Source of the DNA: an uncultured Eubacteriales bacterium
Lineage (GTDB): Bacteria; Bacillota; Clostridia; Oscillospirales; CAG-272
Direction of reading: 5' to 3'
DNA length: 64,000 bases
Assembly: GCA_905187695.1 (NCBI GenBank)
Contig: CAJJIY010000002.1
Coordinates: 1 to 64,000 of the forward strand
The position numbers and the translations under genes are program-made. The stretch's first letter is position 1. Each line of letters starts with the position of its first letter. Below the pieces are notes generated by a model. It saw nothing but the letters and a program-made list of their open reading frames with translations, had not been told where the DNA came from and did not search any database. Shown here piece after piece: positions 43,420 to 51,781 of this stretch.

Positions 43420-44447
43420 CCGCACACCTCCTTATCGGTGATAAACAGTCTGACCAGTTCCCGGAGGTTCTCCGCATCCGTAAGATCCAGAATTTCATGA
43501 TCAGTGTGCATGCCGCGCACCGGCAGTCCGGCATTCACCGTCGGAATGCCTGCGCCGGTCAGATTGACCGCCGGCGCATTTGTACCGGTACTGTTCGGCA
43601 AAGCAATCGGCTGTACCGGAATCCCGGCCGCCGCCGCGCGTGCCTCCAGCGACCGGCGCAACCGCTTGTCCAGCACCGGGCCGCGCGTAAGAGAAGGGCC
43701 GCCGCCGAGTTTGACCGTATCGGCCTCTTTTGTGCCGGGCATGGCGGCCAGATCCGCGTCCAGCACCATGGCACGGTCCGGATTTACGGAAAGCGCCGCC
43801 GATGAAACGCCGCCGAAAGCGCCGGTCTCTTCCCGAACCGAAAAGAGCAGATAAACATCCCCCGCCAGTTCCTCGCGCGGGGTAGAAAGAAGCGCCTCCG
43901 CAGCAATGGCACAGCAGGCCTTGTTATCAAAGCTTTTACCGGTCAGACGTTTGCCGGCAAGATGCCGGAACCGGGGAGCAAAACCGACCGGCGTGCCGAT
44001 CGGCGCGATTTTTTCCAATTCTTCTTTGGAATATCCGGTATCCACCAACAGATCGCCCAATTCCGGAAGAACGGCCTTTCCGTCCTTTGCGGCCAGATGC
44101 GGCGGTGTGGAAGAAAGAATGCCCGAAATGGTTTTTTCTCCGTAAATGACCACCGGCGCGGAAGAGAGCGTCCGGCGGTCCAGTCCGCCTATCGGCGCCA
44201 ACTTCAGAAATCCGCCCTCCTCAATACCGCACACATACATTCCGATCTCGTCAAAATGCGCGTCCAACAGGATGCGCGGTGCGCCCTCACGGCCGCACCG
44301 CCGGAGATAGATCCGGTTTCCCAACGCGTCCGTTTGGGTTTGGTCAAACCCGAACATGAGTTTTTCAAGCGATTCTTTTGCCGCGCTTTCCCTGCCCGAA
44401 ACACTGGGCAAGGAGGCAAAGGCAATGATTTTTTCTTCTAAATTCAC
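43416..44447 (-). CDS. M42 family metallopeptidase, copy 3 (most diverged)
   Basis: A 343-residue M42 paralogue. It keeps LDAHFDEIG, FDNKACCA (SFDN for the usual LDDR), VREETGAFG, LDADLA and MHTDHE with the last His. The changes around the second metal ligand and the TDHE ending suggest shifted specificity. Translation starts at GTG overlapping the murD stop, with GGAAAC as a weak ribosome site. It is the first of the three tandem peptidases. Confidence 0.9.
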   Translation of the reverse strand: MNLEEKIIAFASLPSVSGRESAAKESLEKLMFGFDQTQTDALGNRIYLRRCGREGAPRILLDAHFDEIGMYVCGIEEGGFLKLAPIGGLDRRTLSSAPVVIYGEKTISGILSSTPPHLAAKDGKAVLPELGDLLVDTGYSKEELEKIAPIGTPVGFAPRFRHLAGKRLTGKSFDNKACCAIAAEALLSTPREELAGDVYLLFSVREETGAFGGVSSAALSVNPDRAMVLDADLAAMPGTKEADTVKLGGGPSLTRGPVLDKRLRRSLEARAAAAGIPVQPIALPNSTGTNAPAVNLTGAGIPTVNAGLPVRGMHTDHEILDLTDAENLRELVRLFITDKEVCG

Positions 44448-45820
44448 TTCGTTTCCTTTCCCGATTTTTCCCGCGCAAGCGCGGTAAAAAAATCGCCTCT
44501 TTCTTCAAAATCACGGAATTCACCGAATGCGGTGCACCCCGGCGAAAGCAAAACCGTATCGCCCGGCCGCGCCGCCGATGACGCCGCCTCAAAAGCCTCC
44601 CGGAAGGAGGAAAAGGCCACCGCCGGAATCCGGTCATTCACATCAGTCAGGATTTCGGTAGCCGTCTCTCCGTAAAGGAACACGGCACACGCACCTGCCG
44701 CCAGTGTGTCGGCCAACGGGGAAAGCGAAATCCCCTTCCCTCTGCCGCCGGCAATCACCAGCGGTTTTTTGGAAAAAATGGAAAGCGCCGCGGCCGTCCG
44801 GGTCGGGGAGGTGTCAATGGAACTGTCAATATAGGTCACGCCCCCCACCGTACAGACCGTCTGAAGCCGATGCGGCACACCGCCGAAAGCAAAAAGCGCC
44901 GACAACAACGCATCCCCCGGCACACCCGTCAGAAACGGGAAAGCGGCGCCCGCCGCGGCCAGATTTTTGCGGTTATGAATCCCCGGCAACCGGTAGGCCG
45001 ATGCGATCCGCAAGCTCCAGAGCCGGCTTCCGGCGCGGACGCAGAGAACATCGCCCTCATAATAAGTGCCCTGTCCCCCCGGCGGCAGTTCGCCGGCGCC
45101 CGAACTGGTAAAAAAAGCGATCGGCGCGGTCTGACCTCTGGCCAACCGGCGGCACTCGGCATCCTCTACCGACAGCACCAGCCGGGTGGCTCCCTGTAGG
45201 ATATGAGCCTTGGCCGCCCGGTACTCGGCAAAATCATGGTGCCAGTTGAGGTGATTGGGAGTCAGATTGGTGATGACCGCCGTGCCGGGAAAAGCGGCCA
45301 GCGTCATCAGCTGAAAACTGGACAGTTCCAGTACGGCAAAATCGGTTTCGCGCATCCCGTCAAGGTAGGGCAAAAGAGACACGCCGTTATTTCCGCCCGA
45401 ATAGACCCGCTGTCCGGTCGTCTCAAGCAACGCCCGCAACAAGGCGGTGGTGGTGCTCTTCCCGTCCGAGCCGGTCACGCCGAACAAACGGCAGGGACAC
45501 GCCGACAGGAAAAGTTCGGTCTCGCCCGACAGCTCCCCGCCCGATGAAAGGCAGGCGCGGATCCCCGGCAGATCGGGCCGGATCCCGGGCGAACGGAAAA
45601 GAATGTCTTCTTCAAATACCGGCGGAAACGGCCCGGTTACAAAACGCACCCCGGCACGGCGGTAGCGTGCGGCATCCGGCCCTTCCGTTTTTTCATCGTA
45701 CACCGTCAAAACAGCGCCCGACGGCAGGAGAAAATCACACACAGCGCGATTGGACCGGCCAAACCCCAGCAATCCCACGCGCTTTCCGGAAAAATGCTTA
45801 CGCACTCGGTCTGAAATCAT
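44444..45820 (-). CDS. murD: UDP-N-acetylmuramoylalanine--D-glutamate ligase MurD
   Basis: A 458-residue peptidoglycan precursor ligase. The N-terminal UDP-binding domain has VGLLGFGRSNRAV, the central ATPase domain GVTGSDGKSTTTAL and NLTPNHLNWH, and the C-terminal domain IDSSIDTSPTRT and LLSPGCTAFGEF. The ATG at 45820 follows GAGGTG; twelve upstream in-frame codons are unlikely. It heads an eight-gene operon and is separated from the usual dcw cluster, at least within this window. Confidence 0.95.
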   Translation of the reverse strand: MISDRVRKHFSGKRVGLLGFGRSNRAVCDFLLPSGAVLTVYDEKTEGPDAARYRRAGVRFVTGPFPPVFEEDILFRSPGIRPDLPGIRACLSSGGELSGETELFLSACPCRLFGVTGSDGKSTTTALLRALLETTGQRVYSGGNNGVSLLPYLDGMRETDFAVLELSSFQLMTLAAFPGTAVITNLTPNHLNWHHDFAEYRAAKAHILQGATRLVLSVEDAECRRLARGQTAPIAFFTSSGAGELPPGGQGTYYEGDVLCVRAGSRLWSLRIASAYRLPGIHNRKNLAAAGAAFPFLTGVPGDALLSALFAFGGVPHRLQTVCTVGGVTYIDSSIDTSPTRTAAALSIFSKKPLVIAGGRGKGISLSPLADTLAAGACAVFLYGETATEILTDVNDRIPAVAFSSFREAFEAASSAARPGDTVLLSPGCTAFGEFRDFEERGDFFTALAREKSGKETK

Positions 45821-45856
45821 CGGCACCTCGTTGTAAAACAAATATTTCCTTAACAT

Positions 45857-45885
45857 ATTATACCCGATTCTTCTTTCCGGTGCAA
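45857..45885 (-). promoter_or_regulatory. Sigma-A promoter of the murD-M42 operon
   Basis: On the minus strand TTGCAC (45885-45880), a 17-bp spacer and TATAAT (45862-45857). Confidence 0.75.
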
Positions 45886-45934
45886 GAGTCCGAAAGACAA
45901 TTTTGCCGATATTTTAAAAAAATCTCATCGGTGC

Positions 45935-45963
45935 TTTACAATTTACACAAAATATGGTATACT
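45935..45963 (+). promoter_or_regulatory. Sigma-A promoter of the GyrB-like gene
   Basis: TTTACA (45935-45940), a 17-bp spacer and TATACT (45958-45963), 43 bp before the ATG. Confidence 0.75.
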
Positions 45964-46006
45964 ATGAAGAGTGAATTCCCCATCCCTTGGGGTAAAAGGA
46001 GGAAAT

Positions 46007-48010
46007 ATGGCTGCAAAAGCTACCGCAAAACAATACGGAAACGCCAGCATTACCGCCCTCAAAGGCGCGGACCGCGTCCGGAAGCGCCCGGGCGTCATTT
46101 TCGGTTCGGACGGTCTGGACGGATGCGAGCATTCCTTCTTTGAAATCCTCTCCAATGCCGTAGACGAGGCGCGCGAGGGCCACGGCAACCTCATCACCGT
46201 CACGGCTTTCCGCGATTATTCCATTGAGGTGGACGACCACGGACGCGGCGTCCCGCTCCGTTATAATGAAAAAGAAGGCCGTTACAACTGGGATCTTATT
46301 TATTGCGAACTTTACGCGGGCGGCAAATATGACAACAACAAAAACGGCGCGGCCTATGAATATTCGCTGGGGCTCAACGGTCTTGGCGCCTGCGCCACTC
46401 AGTATTCTTCCGAATACATGAAGGTCCGCTCTTATAACGGCACCGAGGAGGACAGCATCTCCTTTGAAAAGGGCGAGGTAAAAGGCGAACTGATGACCCG
46501 CCCGCTGGAAAAATCCGAGCGGCGGACCGGAACGGTCATCCGTTGGCGGCCGGATCTGGATGTTTTCACCGATATCCGTATCCCGCCGGAATTTTTCCGG
46601 GATACCCTGCACCGGCAGGCAGTGGTCAACCCGGGCATTACTTTCCTTTTCCGCCTGGAAGAAGCGGACGGGCATTTTTCGGAAGAACGGTATGTTTACG
46701 AGCACGGCATTTCGGACTACATTGCCGAGCGTGCCGGAGACAGCGCACGCACCGAGCCGGTGCTCTGGCATCTGGAAACGATGGGGCGCGACCGTGCCGA
46801 CAAAGAAGATTACAAACTGAAGGCCGACATCTCTTTTTGCGTATCCAACACGGTCAATGCGCTGGAATATTATCACAACTCCAGCTATCTGGAATACGGC
46901 GGTTCCCCCGACCGCGCCGTGCGTTCAGCTTTCCTCTTCACACTGGATAACTATCTGAAGGCAAACGGAAAATATACAAAAAACGAATCCAAGATTACCT
47001 TTCAGGATATTGCCGACTGCCTGCTTTTGGTCATCAACAGTTTTTCCACGCTGACTTCTTATGAAAACCAGACCAAAAAATCCATCACCAACAGCTTCAT
47101 TGCCGAGGCGCTCAACAAATTCCTGCGCGAAAAACTGCAGATTTATCTGATTGAACACCCGGCTGAGGCGGAACTTTTCGCAGGGCAGGTACTCATCAAC
47201 AAGCGAAGCCGCGAAAACGCAGAGGCCACCCGGCTGAACCTGAAAAAGAAACTGACCGGCACGATCGATATTGCCAACCGGGTGGAAAAGTTTGTGGGGT
47301 GCCGCTCGAAAGATCCCAATGTGCGCGAACTTTATATCGTGGAGGGCGATTCGGCACTGACCTCCTGCAAACTGGGGCGTGCCGCCGAATTTCAGGCCAT
47401 CATCCCGGTGCGTGGTAAAACGCTCAACTGCGTAAAAGCTTCTTATGACCGGATCTTCAAGAGCGAAATCATCACCGATCTTTTGCGCGTGATCGGTTGC
47501 GGCGTTGAAATTGACGGAAAGATCAAGGGCGACATCAGCCGCTTTGATTTTTCGCTCCTGCGTTGGTCCAAAATCATCATCTGCACCGATGCCGACGAAG
47601 ACGGCTTCCAGATCCGCACATTGCTTCTCACGCTCTTTTACCGTCTTCTGCCCACCCTGCTCCGTGAACGGCGGATTTTTATCGCGGAATCTCCGCTTTT
47701 TGAAATCACGACCAAGGATCAAATTCTCTTTGCCTATAACGAATTTGAAAAAACCGAAATCCTTCGCAAGCTGGAAAGTGAAAATCGAAAATACACTCTC
47801 CAGCGTTCCAAGGGACTTGGCGAAAACGAACCGGAGATGATGTGGCAGACCACCATGAATCCGGCCACGCGCCGTCTTATTTCAGTAGAGCCTGCCGATG
47901 TGGCTCGCACCGAATATATGTTTGATGTGCTGATGGGCGACAACCTGGCAGAACGCAAAAATTTCATTGCCGAGCACGGCTTTGAATATGTCAAAGACGC
48001 GGATATCTAA
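46007..48010 (+). CDS. Type II topoisomerase B subunit (GyrB/ParE-like paralogue)
   Basis: A 667-residue GHKL ATPase/Toprim protein. The ATPase motifs are EILSNAVDEA, DDHGRGVP, GLNGLGA and the QTKKSITN loop. The Toprim motifs are EGDSALTS and TDADEDGFQIR, where Gln replaces the usual His of DGSHIR. The length and sequence fit the divergent second topoisomerase B subunit seen in many Clostridia rather than housekeeping gyrB. AAAGGAGG precedes the ATG at 46007. The expected A-subunit gene is absent; a terminator and an opposite-strand lipoprotein gene follow. Confidence 0.88.
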   Translation: MAAKATAKQYGNASITALKGADRVRKRPGVIFGSDGLDGCEHSFFEILSNAVDEAREGHGNLITVTAFRDYSIEVDDHGRGVPLRYNEKEGRYNWDLIYCELYAGGKYDNNKNGAAYEYSLGLNGLGACATQYSSEYMKVRSYNGTEEDSISFEKGEVKGELMTRPLEKSERRTGTVIRWRPDLDVFTDIRIPPEFFRDTLHRQAVVNPGITFLFRLEEADGHFSEERYVYEHGISDYIAERAGDSARTEPVLWHLETMGRDRADKEDYKLKADISFCVSNTVNALEYYHNSSYLEYGGSPDRAVRSAFLFTLDNYLKANGKYTKNESKITFQDIADCLLLVINSFSTLTSYENQTKKSITNSFIAEALNKFLREKLQIYLIEHPAEAELFAGQVLINKRSRENAEATRLNLKKKLTGTIDIANRVEKFVGCRSKDPNVRELYIVEGDSALTSCKLGRAAEFQAIIPVRGKTLNCVKASYDRIFKSEIITDLLRVIGCGVEIDGKIKGDISRFDFSLLRWSKIIICTDADEDGFQIRTLLLTLFYRLLPTLLRERRIFIAESPLFEITTKDQILFAYNEFEKTEILRKLESENRKYTLQRSKGLGENEPEMMWQTTMNPATRRLISVEPADVARTEYMFDVLMGDNLAERKNFIAEHGFEYVKDADI

Positions 48011-48012
48011 AC

Positions 48013-48054
48013 AAAAAAAGGGATCCGAGGGCTATGCTCTCGGATCCCTTTTTT
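48013..48054. terminator. Bidirectional terminator after the GyrB-like gene
   Basis: GGGATCCGAG (48020-48029) pairs with CTCGGATCCC (48039-48048); seven A on the left and six T on the right serve both convergent genes. Confidence 0.85.
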
Positions 48055-48061
48055 GCTTGAT

Positions 48062-49630
48062 TTATTTTACACGATAATAAACGGTTTTCCCATCCTGAAC
48101 TCCACTGAAAAGAAGAGCCTCGCCGATTTCGCTCTCCACTTTGCAAACCGGCATTTCACGGAATGACATCAACACCTTTCCGTCACTGCCGCAAAGCAGA
48201 TAGTTTCCGCCGGATTCACCTTCCGGTGAAAAGAGAATATAGTAAGAGTCGGTGAATGAAAGCAGACGTTTCCCCGTTGTACTATCCGTCAAAGGCGTCA
48301 TCAGGCCGTCAAAAAGATAGCTTTCTCCATTGCGGGTGAAAAGGAGGTTATCTCCCACTCTTCCTTTGTAAGCGTAATCCTGCGCGTCATAAGAGAAAAT
48401 GGCTGTCAGATCGGTGTTGTAGATGCGCGTTTCGGAGAGAATATATTTCCCGGTCAGCGCACGCGCTCCGCTGATCTCTCCAATCATTTCCCCTTCCTTG
48501 GAAAGCAGATAGGTAATGCCAAGGGAAGTTTTCAGCGAAAAACGATCCGTACCGATGGCCTGCGGAAGGCTGAATCCCTGACCGGGCGCCATCACCGACA
48601 GCTCGCGATCCAGCTCGCCGCTGTCCTTCAGCAGATAGATCCGTTGATTTTTGACCGAAACATCAATGAGTTTGTTCTCGATCGGGAAACAGAAAGCCAC
48701 ATTTTGGATCTTTTTCCGGAAGCAGTATTCGTCCATCTGATTGAAAGAACTGCTGTCCATCACACCGCGCGCCAAAACCCGAACAAACGTGTAATCGGAT
48801 TTCAACTCCTTAATTTTTCCGCTATCAGACTGATAAATACCGGTCTTGACGATCCTCTTTTCTCCGTCTGCCTGATAGTCGTAGTCTTTCGCCGTTTCAG
48901 GCACGACATAGGAGTATTGGAAAAGGATGTTTCCGTCCGAAAGCAGAAAAGCCGCTCCGTTTGCATAGCCGGGAAAATCATAGCGGTAAACCGGACGGCA
49001 GGTCCTGTCATAAATGGTAAAGCCATCGCTCCCGATCTGGTAATAACGATCTCCCACACCGTGCGTAAGCTTCGGCAGTGCGCCCGAAAGGTCCCCGTGC
49101 GTAAAGGATTTTTCCATCGTACCGTCTTTTGAAAGACGATAACACTCTCCGTCAAACAGAACCAGGTTCAGCACAGAGGAAACGGGGCGGTCTCCCTGCG
49201 CCATTTGAAGTTCGCTGCCGGCGGCGTTATACAGGGTGGTGGTGTAATTTTTGTCCTCGCCAATAGTCTCTTGCTTTACCACGCGAAAATACGGAATATC
49301 CATGGTTTCAAACAGCTGAACGTTCAGCGTCGAATTTTCGGTGTCGCTCTGTTCGAAAATCGTTTTGTCATTCAAAAGATGATATACGGTGTGCAGTGTC
49401 TTGCCGTCAACCGTCGAAATCAGATAACAGAGCGTCTCGTTGGAGCTCATTAAAACTTTTCCGGAAAGAGACTCAATCTGCTTTGCGGAAACGAGGGGCT
49501 GCGCCGTTTCATATTTTTCTGTCGTAAACGCTTTTTTAACAGTCACCTGCATGGGCGTTGAACAAGCGGTCAAAACCAGCGCCATCAAAAGCAAAAGCGA
49601 AAGAAGGGCAAGTAGCCGAATGTGTTTCAT
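48062..49630 (-). CDS. Large predicted lipoprotein, possibly beta-propeller
   Basis: A 522-residue extracytoplasmic protein. The signal peptide (MKHIRLLALL then a Leu-rich core) ends in the lipobox LTAC with Cys ~23. The mature part is a run of short strand-turn units, with several 'Y-x-I/L-x-x-x-G' and 'S-x-x-G/D-x-x-L/M' repeats, as in propeller-type proteins. I recognise no specific family. AAAGGAG precedes the ATG behind its own promoter. It is a single-gene unit and its role is unknown. Confidence 0.7.
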   Translation of the reverse strand: MKHIRLLALLSLLLLMALVLTACSTPMQVTVKKAFTTEKYETAQPLVSAKQIESLSGKVLMSSNETLCYLISTVDGKTLHTVYHLLNDKTIFEQSDTENSTLNVQLFETMDIPYFRVVKQETIGEDKNYTTTLYNAAGSELQMAQGDRPVSSVLNLVLFDGECYRLSKDGTMEKSFTHGDLSGALPKLTHGVGDRYYQIGSDGFTIYDRTCRPVYRYDFPGYANGAAFLLSDGNILFQYSYVVPETAKDYDYQADGEKRIVKTGIYQSDSGKIKELKSDYTFVRVLARGVMDSSSFNQMDEYCFRKKIQNVAFCFPIENKLIDVSVKNQRIYLLKDSGELDRELSVMAPGQGFSLPQAIGTDRFSLKTSLGITYLLSKEGEMIGEISGARALTGKYILSETRIYNTDLTAIFSYDAQDYAYKGRVGDNLLFTRNGESYLFDGLMTPLTDSTTGKRLLSFTDSYYILFSPEGESGGNYLLCGSDGKVLMSFREMPVCKVESEIGEALLFSGVQDGKTVYYRVK

Positions 49631-49724
49631 AATCGCTCCTTTTCACGGAATAATCCGTGTTCCGGTCAAAAAAACCGCGGCCAGAGACGGGAAGCAGGCC
49701 ATTGCGGGCAATGCTCCTGACGTT

Positions 49725-49753
49725 ATTATAACATAAGCGCAAAGTAAAATCAA
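49725..49753 (-). promoter_or_regulatory. Sigma-A promoter of the large lipoprotein gene
   Basis: On the minus strand TTGATT (49753-49748), a 17-bp spacer and TATAAT (49730-49725). Confidence 0.7.
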
Positions 49754-49834
49754 GATTTTATGTGAGACTCAGCGGCAAGATTTATCAAGATTTATAATAA
49801 AATCGCGGCAGGTCATTTTTGAAGCATCCGAAAA

Positions 49835-49880
49835 GCTCTGCGGGCCGAGTATCGCCATGGCGACGCTCGGCCCGCAGAGC
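49835..49880. repeat. 46-bp hairpin with palindromic core
   Basis: GCTCTGCGGGCCGAG (49835-49849) pairs perfectly with its complement at 49866-49880. Inside is TCGCCATGGCGA (49852-49863), itself a perfect palindrome. It lies 50 bp past the stop of the PAP2-like gene. No good T-run follows on either strand, so it is not a standard terminator. Nothing else is seen in the 49631-49930 gap besides the promoter. Confidence 0.75.
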
Positions 49881-49930
49881 CTGATATTTTGTTCTCTTTA
49901 CTAAAGGATGGGTGTACTCCGCTTCAGAAA

Positions 49931-50662
49931 TCAGACCAGAAGGAACAATGCGGCAAATCCGAAGGCCAGGAAAAAGGTCAACGAACCAAAAAGAAATTCC
50001 GAAACAGTGTGCCGTTTCGTCACCACGGAAGCACGGAAAATCAATCCGTACACCAATACGCCCGCCGCAATAAAAGCAGGATGCACGGCAATACAAACCA
50101 GCACGATCGGGCCGGTGATACTGCAGGAATGGCCGCTGGCACGGATGTGCAGAATTTTATTAAAGAAAAGCAGCCAGACTACCGAAAGCAAATATGTCAG
50201 GAAAATAAGCAACAGATAGCGGTTGCAACCGGTGACCGTTCCCCAAACGAAAGCGGCCAGATATCCGCAAAAGCAAAGGAGAAATGCGGTGTTCCGCTCG
50301 CCCTCCCGTCCGCGACGGCGGAGGGCCGGAATGAGGCGCGCTACAGGGTAGGCTAAAATCGGAAACACCGTCAAGGTCAACAATGCAGCCACAATCTCAC
50401 GCGCTCCCGGAAAAACATCCTTTCTGCACAAGGAAAGAATCAGCACCAATACACCGGCCATCAAAGGGGGAACCGACAGTATGCGGATAACCTTGGCTGC
50501 ACGTTTTTCAAACGCGGAAAAGCCCGTGTTCTTTTTTTCTTCAGGGGCGGGAGCCTCTGCCTGAGTCGTGTTTTTTGAAACTTCCGGAGAAGCGGATAAC
50601 TTTCTTTTTTCTTTTTTGCCGGATGCAAAGCGGTCACCGGAAAGAAATTCGGGATTCTGCAC
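49931..50662 (-). CDS. PAP2-like membrane protein
   Basis: A 243-residue protein. The first ~55 residues are hydrophilic and Lys/Glu/Ala-rich, then six hydrophobic segments follow. Motifs resembling the phosphatidic acid phosphatase type 2 family appear: ASGHSCS for the SGH motif and TKRHTVSEFLFG for the R-x5-H-x3-D motif, though with Glu where Asp is usual. It may dephosphorylate a lipid such as undecaprenyl pyrophosphate, with reduced certainty because of the changed motif. It starts at GTG, 9 nt after AGGAGG. Confidence 0.65.
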   Translation of the reverse strand: MQNPEFLSGDRFASGKKEKRKLSASPEVSKNTTQAEAPAPEEKKNTGFSAFEKRAAKVIRILSVPPLMAGVLVLILSLCRKDVFPGAREIVAALLTLTVFPILAYPVARLIPALRRRGREGERNTAFLLCFCGYLAAFVWGTVTGCNRYLLLIFLTYLLSVVWLLFFNKILHIRASGHSCSITGPIVLVCIAVHPAFIAAGVLVYGLIFRASVVTKRHTVSEFLFGSLTFFLAFGFAALFLLV

Positions 50663-50735
50663 GGGAAAAGACCTCCTTTATGACGCCGCATGTGAAAGCC
50701 GCTGGCGGCTGTGTCGTTGGCGTTCCTTTGCCCTT

Positions 50736-50765
50736 ATTGTAACCGCAAAACAGCGGCAAAGTCAA
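50736..50765 (-). promoter_or_regulatory. Sigma-A promoter of the PAP2-like gene
   Basis: On the minus strand TTGACT (50765-50760), an 18-bp spacer and TACAAT (50741-50736). The 50663-50970 gap otherwise holds a small GTAGAG/CTCTAC hairpin near 50810 and the terminator at 50904. Confidence 0.6.
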
Positions 50766-50903
50766 TCTACACCCACTTTCTGTGCGGAAACTGTTCAAAA
50801 CCCCAAAGTAGAGCAAAAAATACCGGCTCTACTGTCGGTAGAGTGCCCCTATCGCATTGGTAGAAACAGATCACCCAAAGATACTTTAAGGGCATAATGT
50901 AAG

Positions 50904-50932
50904 AAAAAAAGACCCCGTTCGGGGTCTTTTTT
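50904..50932. terminator. Terminator of the glyA-ade-phosphatase operon
   Basis: AAAAAAGACCCC and GGGGTCTTTTTT flank a GTTC loop, giving a clean hairpin with A and T runs. Confidence 0.85.
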
Positions 50933-50970
50933 GACAATTTTCTTTTCCTTTCGGCAACAAGAGGGCCGCA

Positions 50971-51773
50971 TCAGTTCTCCGCCGGTTCAGTCATCAATGC
51001 AACCAGTTTTTCCTGTTCTTCATATGTAAACCCGGCTTCATTCAAGGTTTGGGGCAGATTCCAGCGTTCAAATGCGTCCAGCAGAGCCTTGATGGTAGCG
51101 GGCATGGAGCGATAACAATTGTAATAAATCTGCGGATCCGGAAGAACCGCCAACAGCTGGGGCGAAACATGATCCATGCTCCGGTTGACCCCTTTTTCAT
51201 TATAGATCTCGCTGACTGCGTAATCGGCCACAATATCGTCTGCCGCCACCCCGCAAAGAAAAAGGACAGTAGCCGCCACAATGCCGGTCCGGTCCTTCCC
51301 CGCAGAGCAATGGAAAAGCACACCGCCGTGCGGCAATTTTTCCAACAGAAAATGAAGAATCTGAACAACAGCCGCAAGGCTAAACTGAAAGGTTTTGGCG
51401 TAATCGGGAATGAGCGCCTCCAGAATATCATCCAATGCAACCGAACCGTCCGCACGGTGCGGAATGCCGGCTTCTCCGCGCACGGACAGATCTTTTCCGT
51501 GAAAACGAAGTGGAAGAGGTTGATAGATAACCCCTGCCGGCGTCCTGAGCGGCCGTGCGGCAGTTTCGCGTTCTCCGCGAAGATCCACCACAGCGCAAAG
51601 GCCACGATCGGTCAGATATTCCCAGTCCTCTGCCATCAGCCGGCCGGCGAGTCACTTCTGTACAGTTTGAACCAACAAGTCGTGCGACAGCCCGCCGCCG
51701 CAAATCCGCCCAAATCACGGGTATTGAAACTGCCGGAAAGCGGCAAACGCCTCATAGGCTGAAAATTTTTCAT
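50971..51773 (-). pseudogene. Tyrosine/phosphoinositide phosphatase-like gene split by a frameshift
   Basis: The 221-codon ORF ending at 50971 (first ATG 51636) carries the P-loop HCSAGKDRTG of tyrosine phosphatases and the upstream segment LCAVVDLRGERE, but lacks the usual N-terminus. That N-terminus (MKNFQPMRRLPLSGSFNTRD, ATG at 51773, with GGF and WFKLYRSDSPAG following) is found in another frame and ends at TGA 51638-51636, overlapping the ATG as TGATG. The break lies in a GCCGGCCGG stretch. The family is usually one chain of ~260 residues that dephosphorylates Tyr or inositides. It may be a mutation, an assembly error, or re-initiation producing two chains. It lies 8 nt after ade. Confidence 0.7.
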
Positions 51774-51781
51774 TTTTCTTT

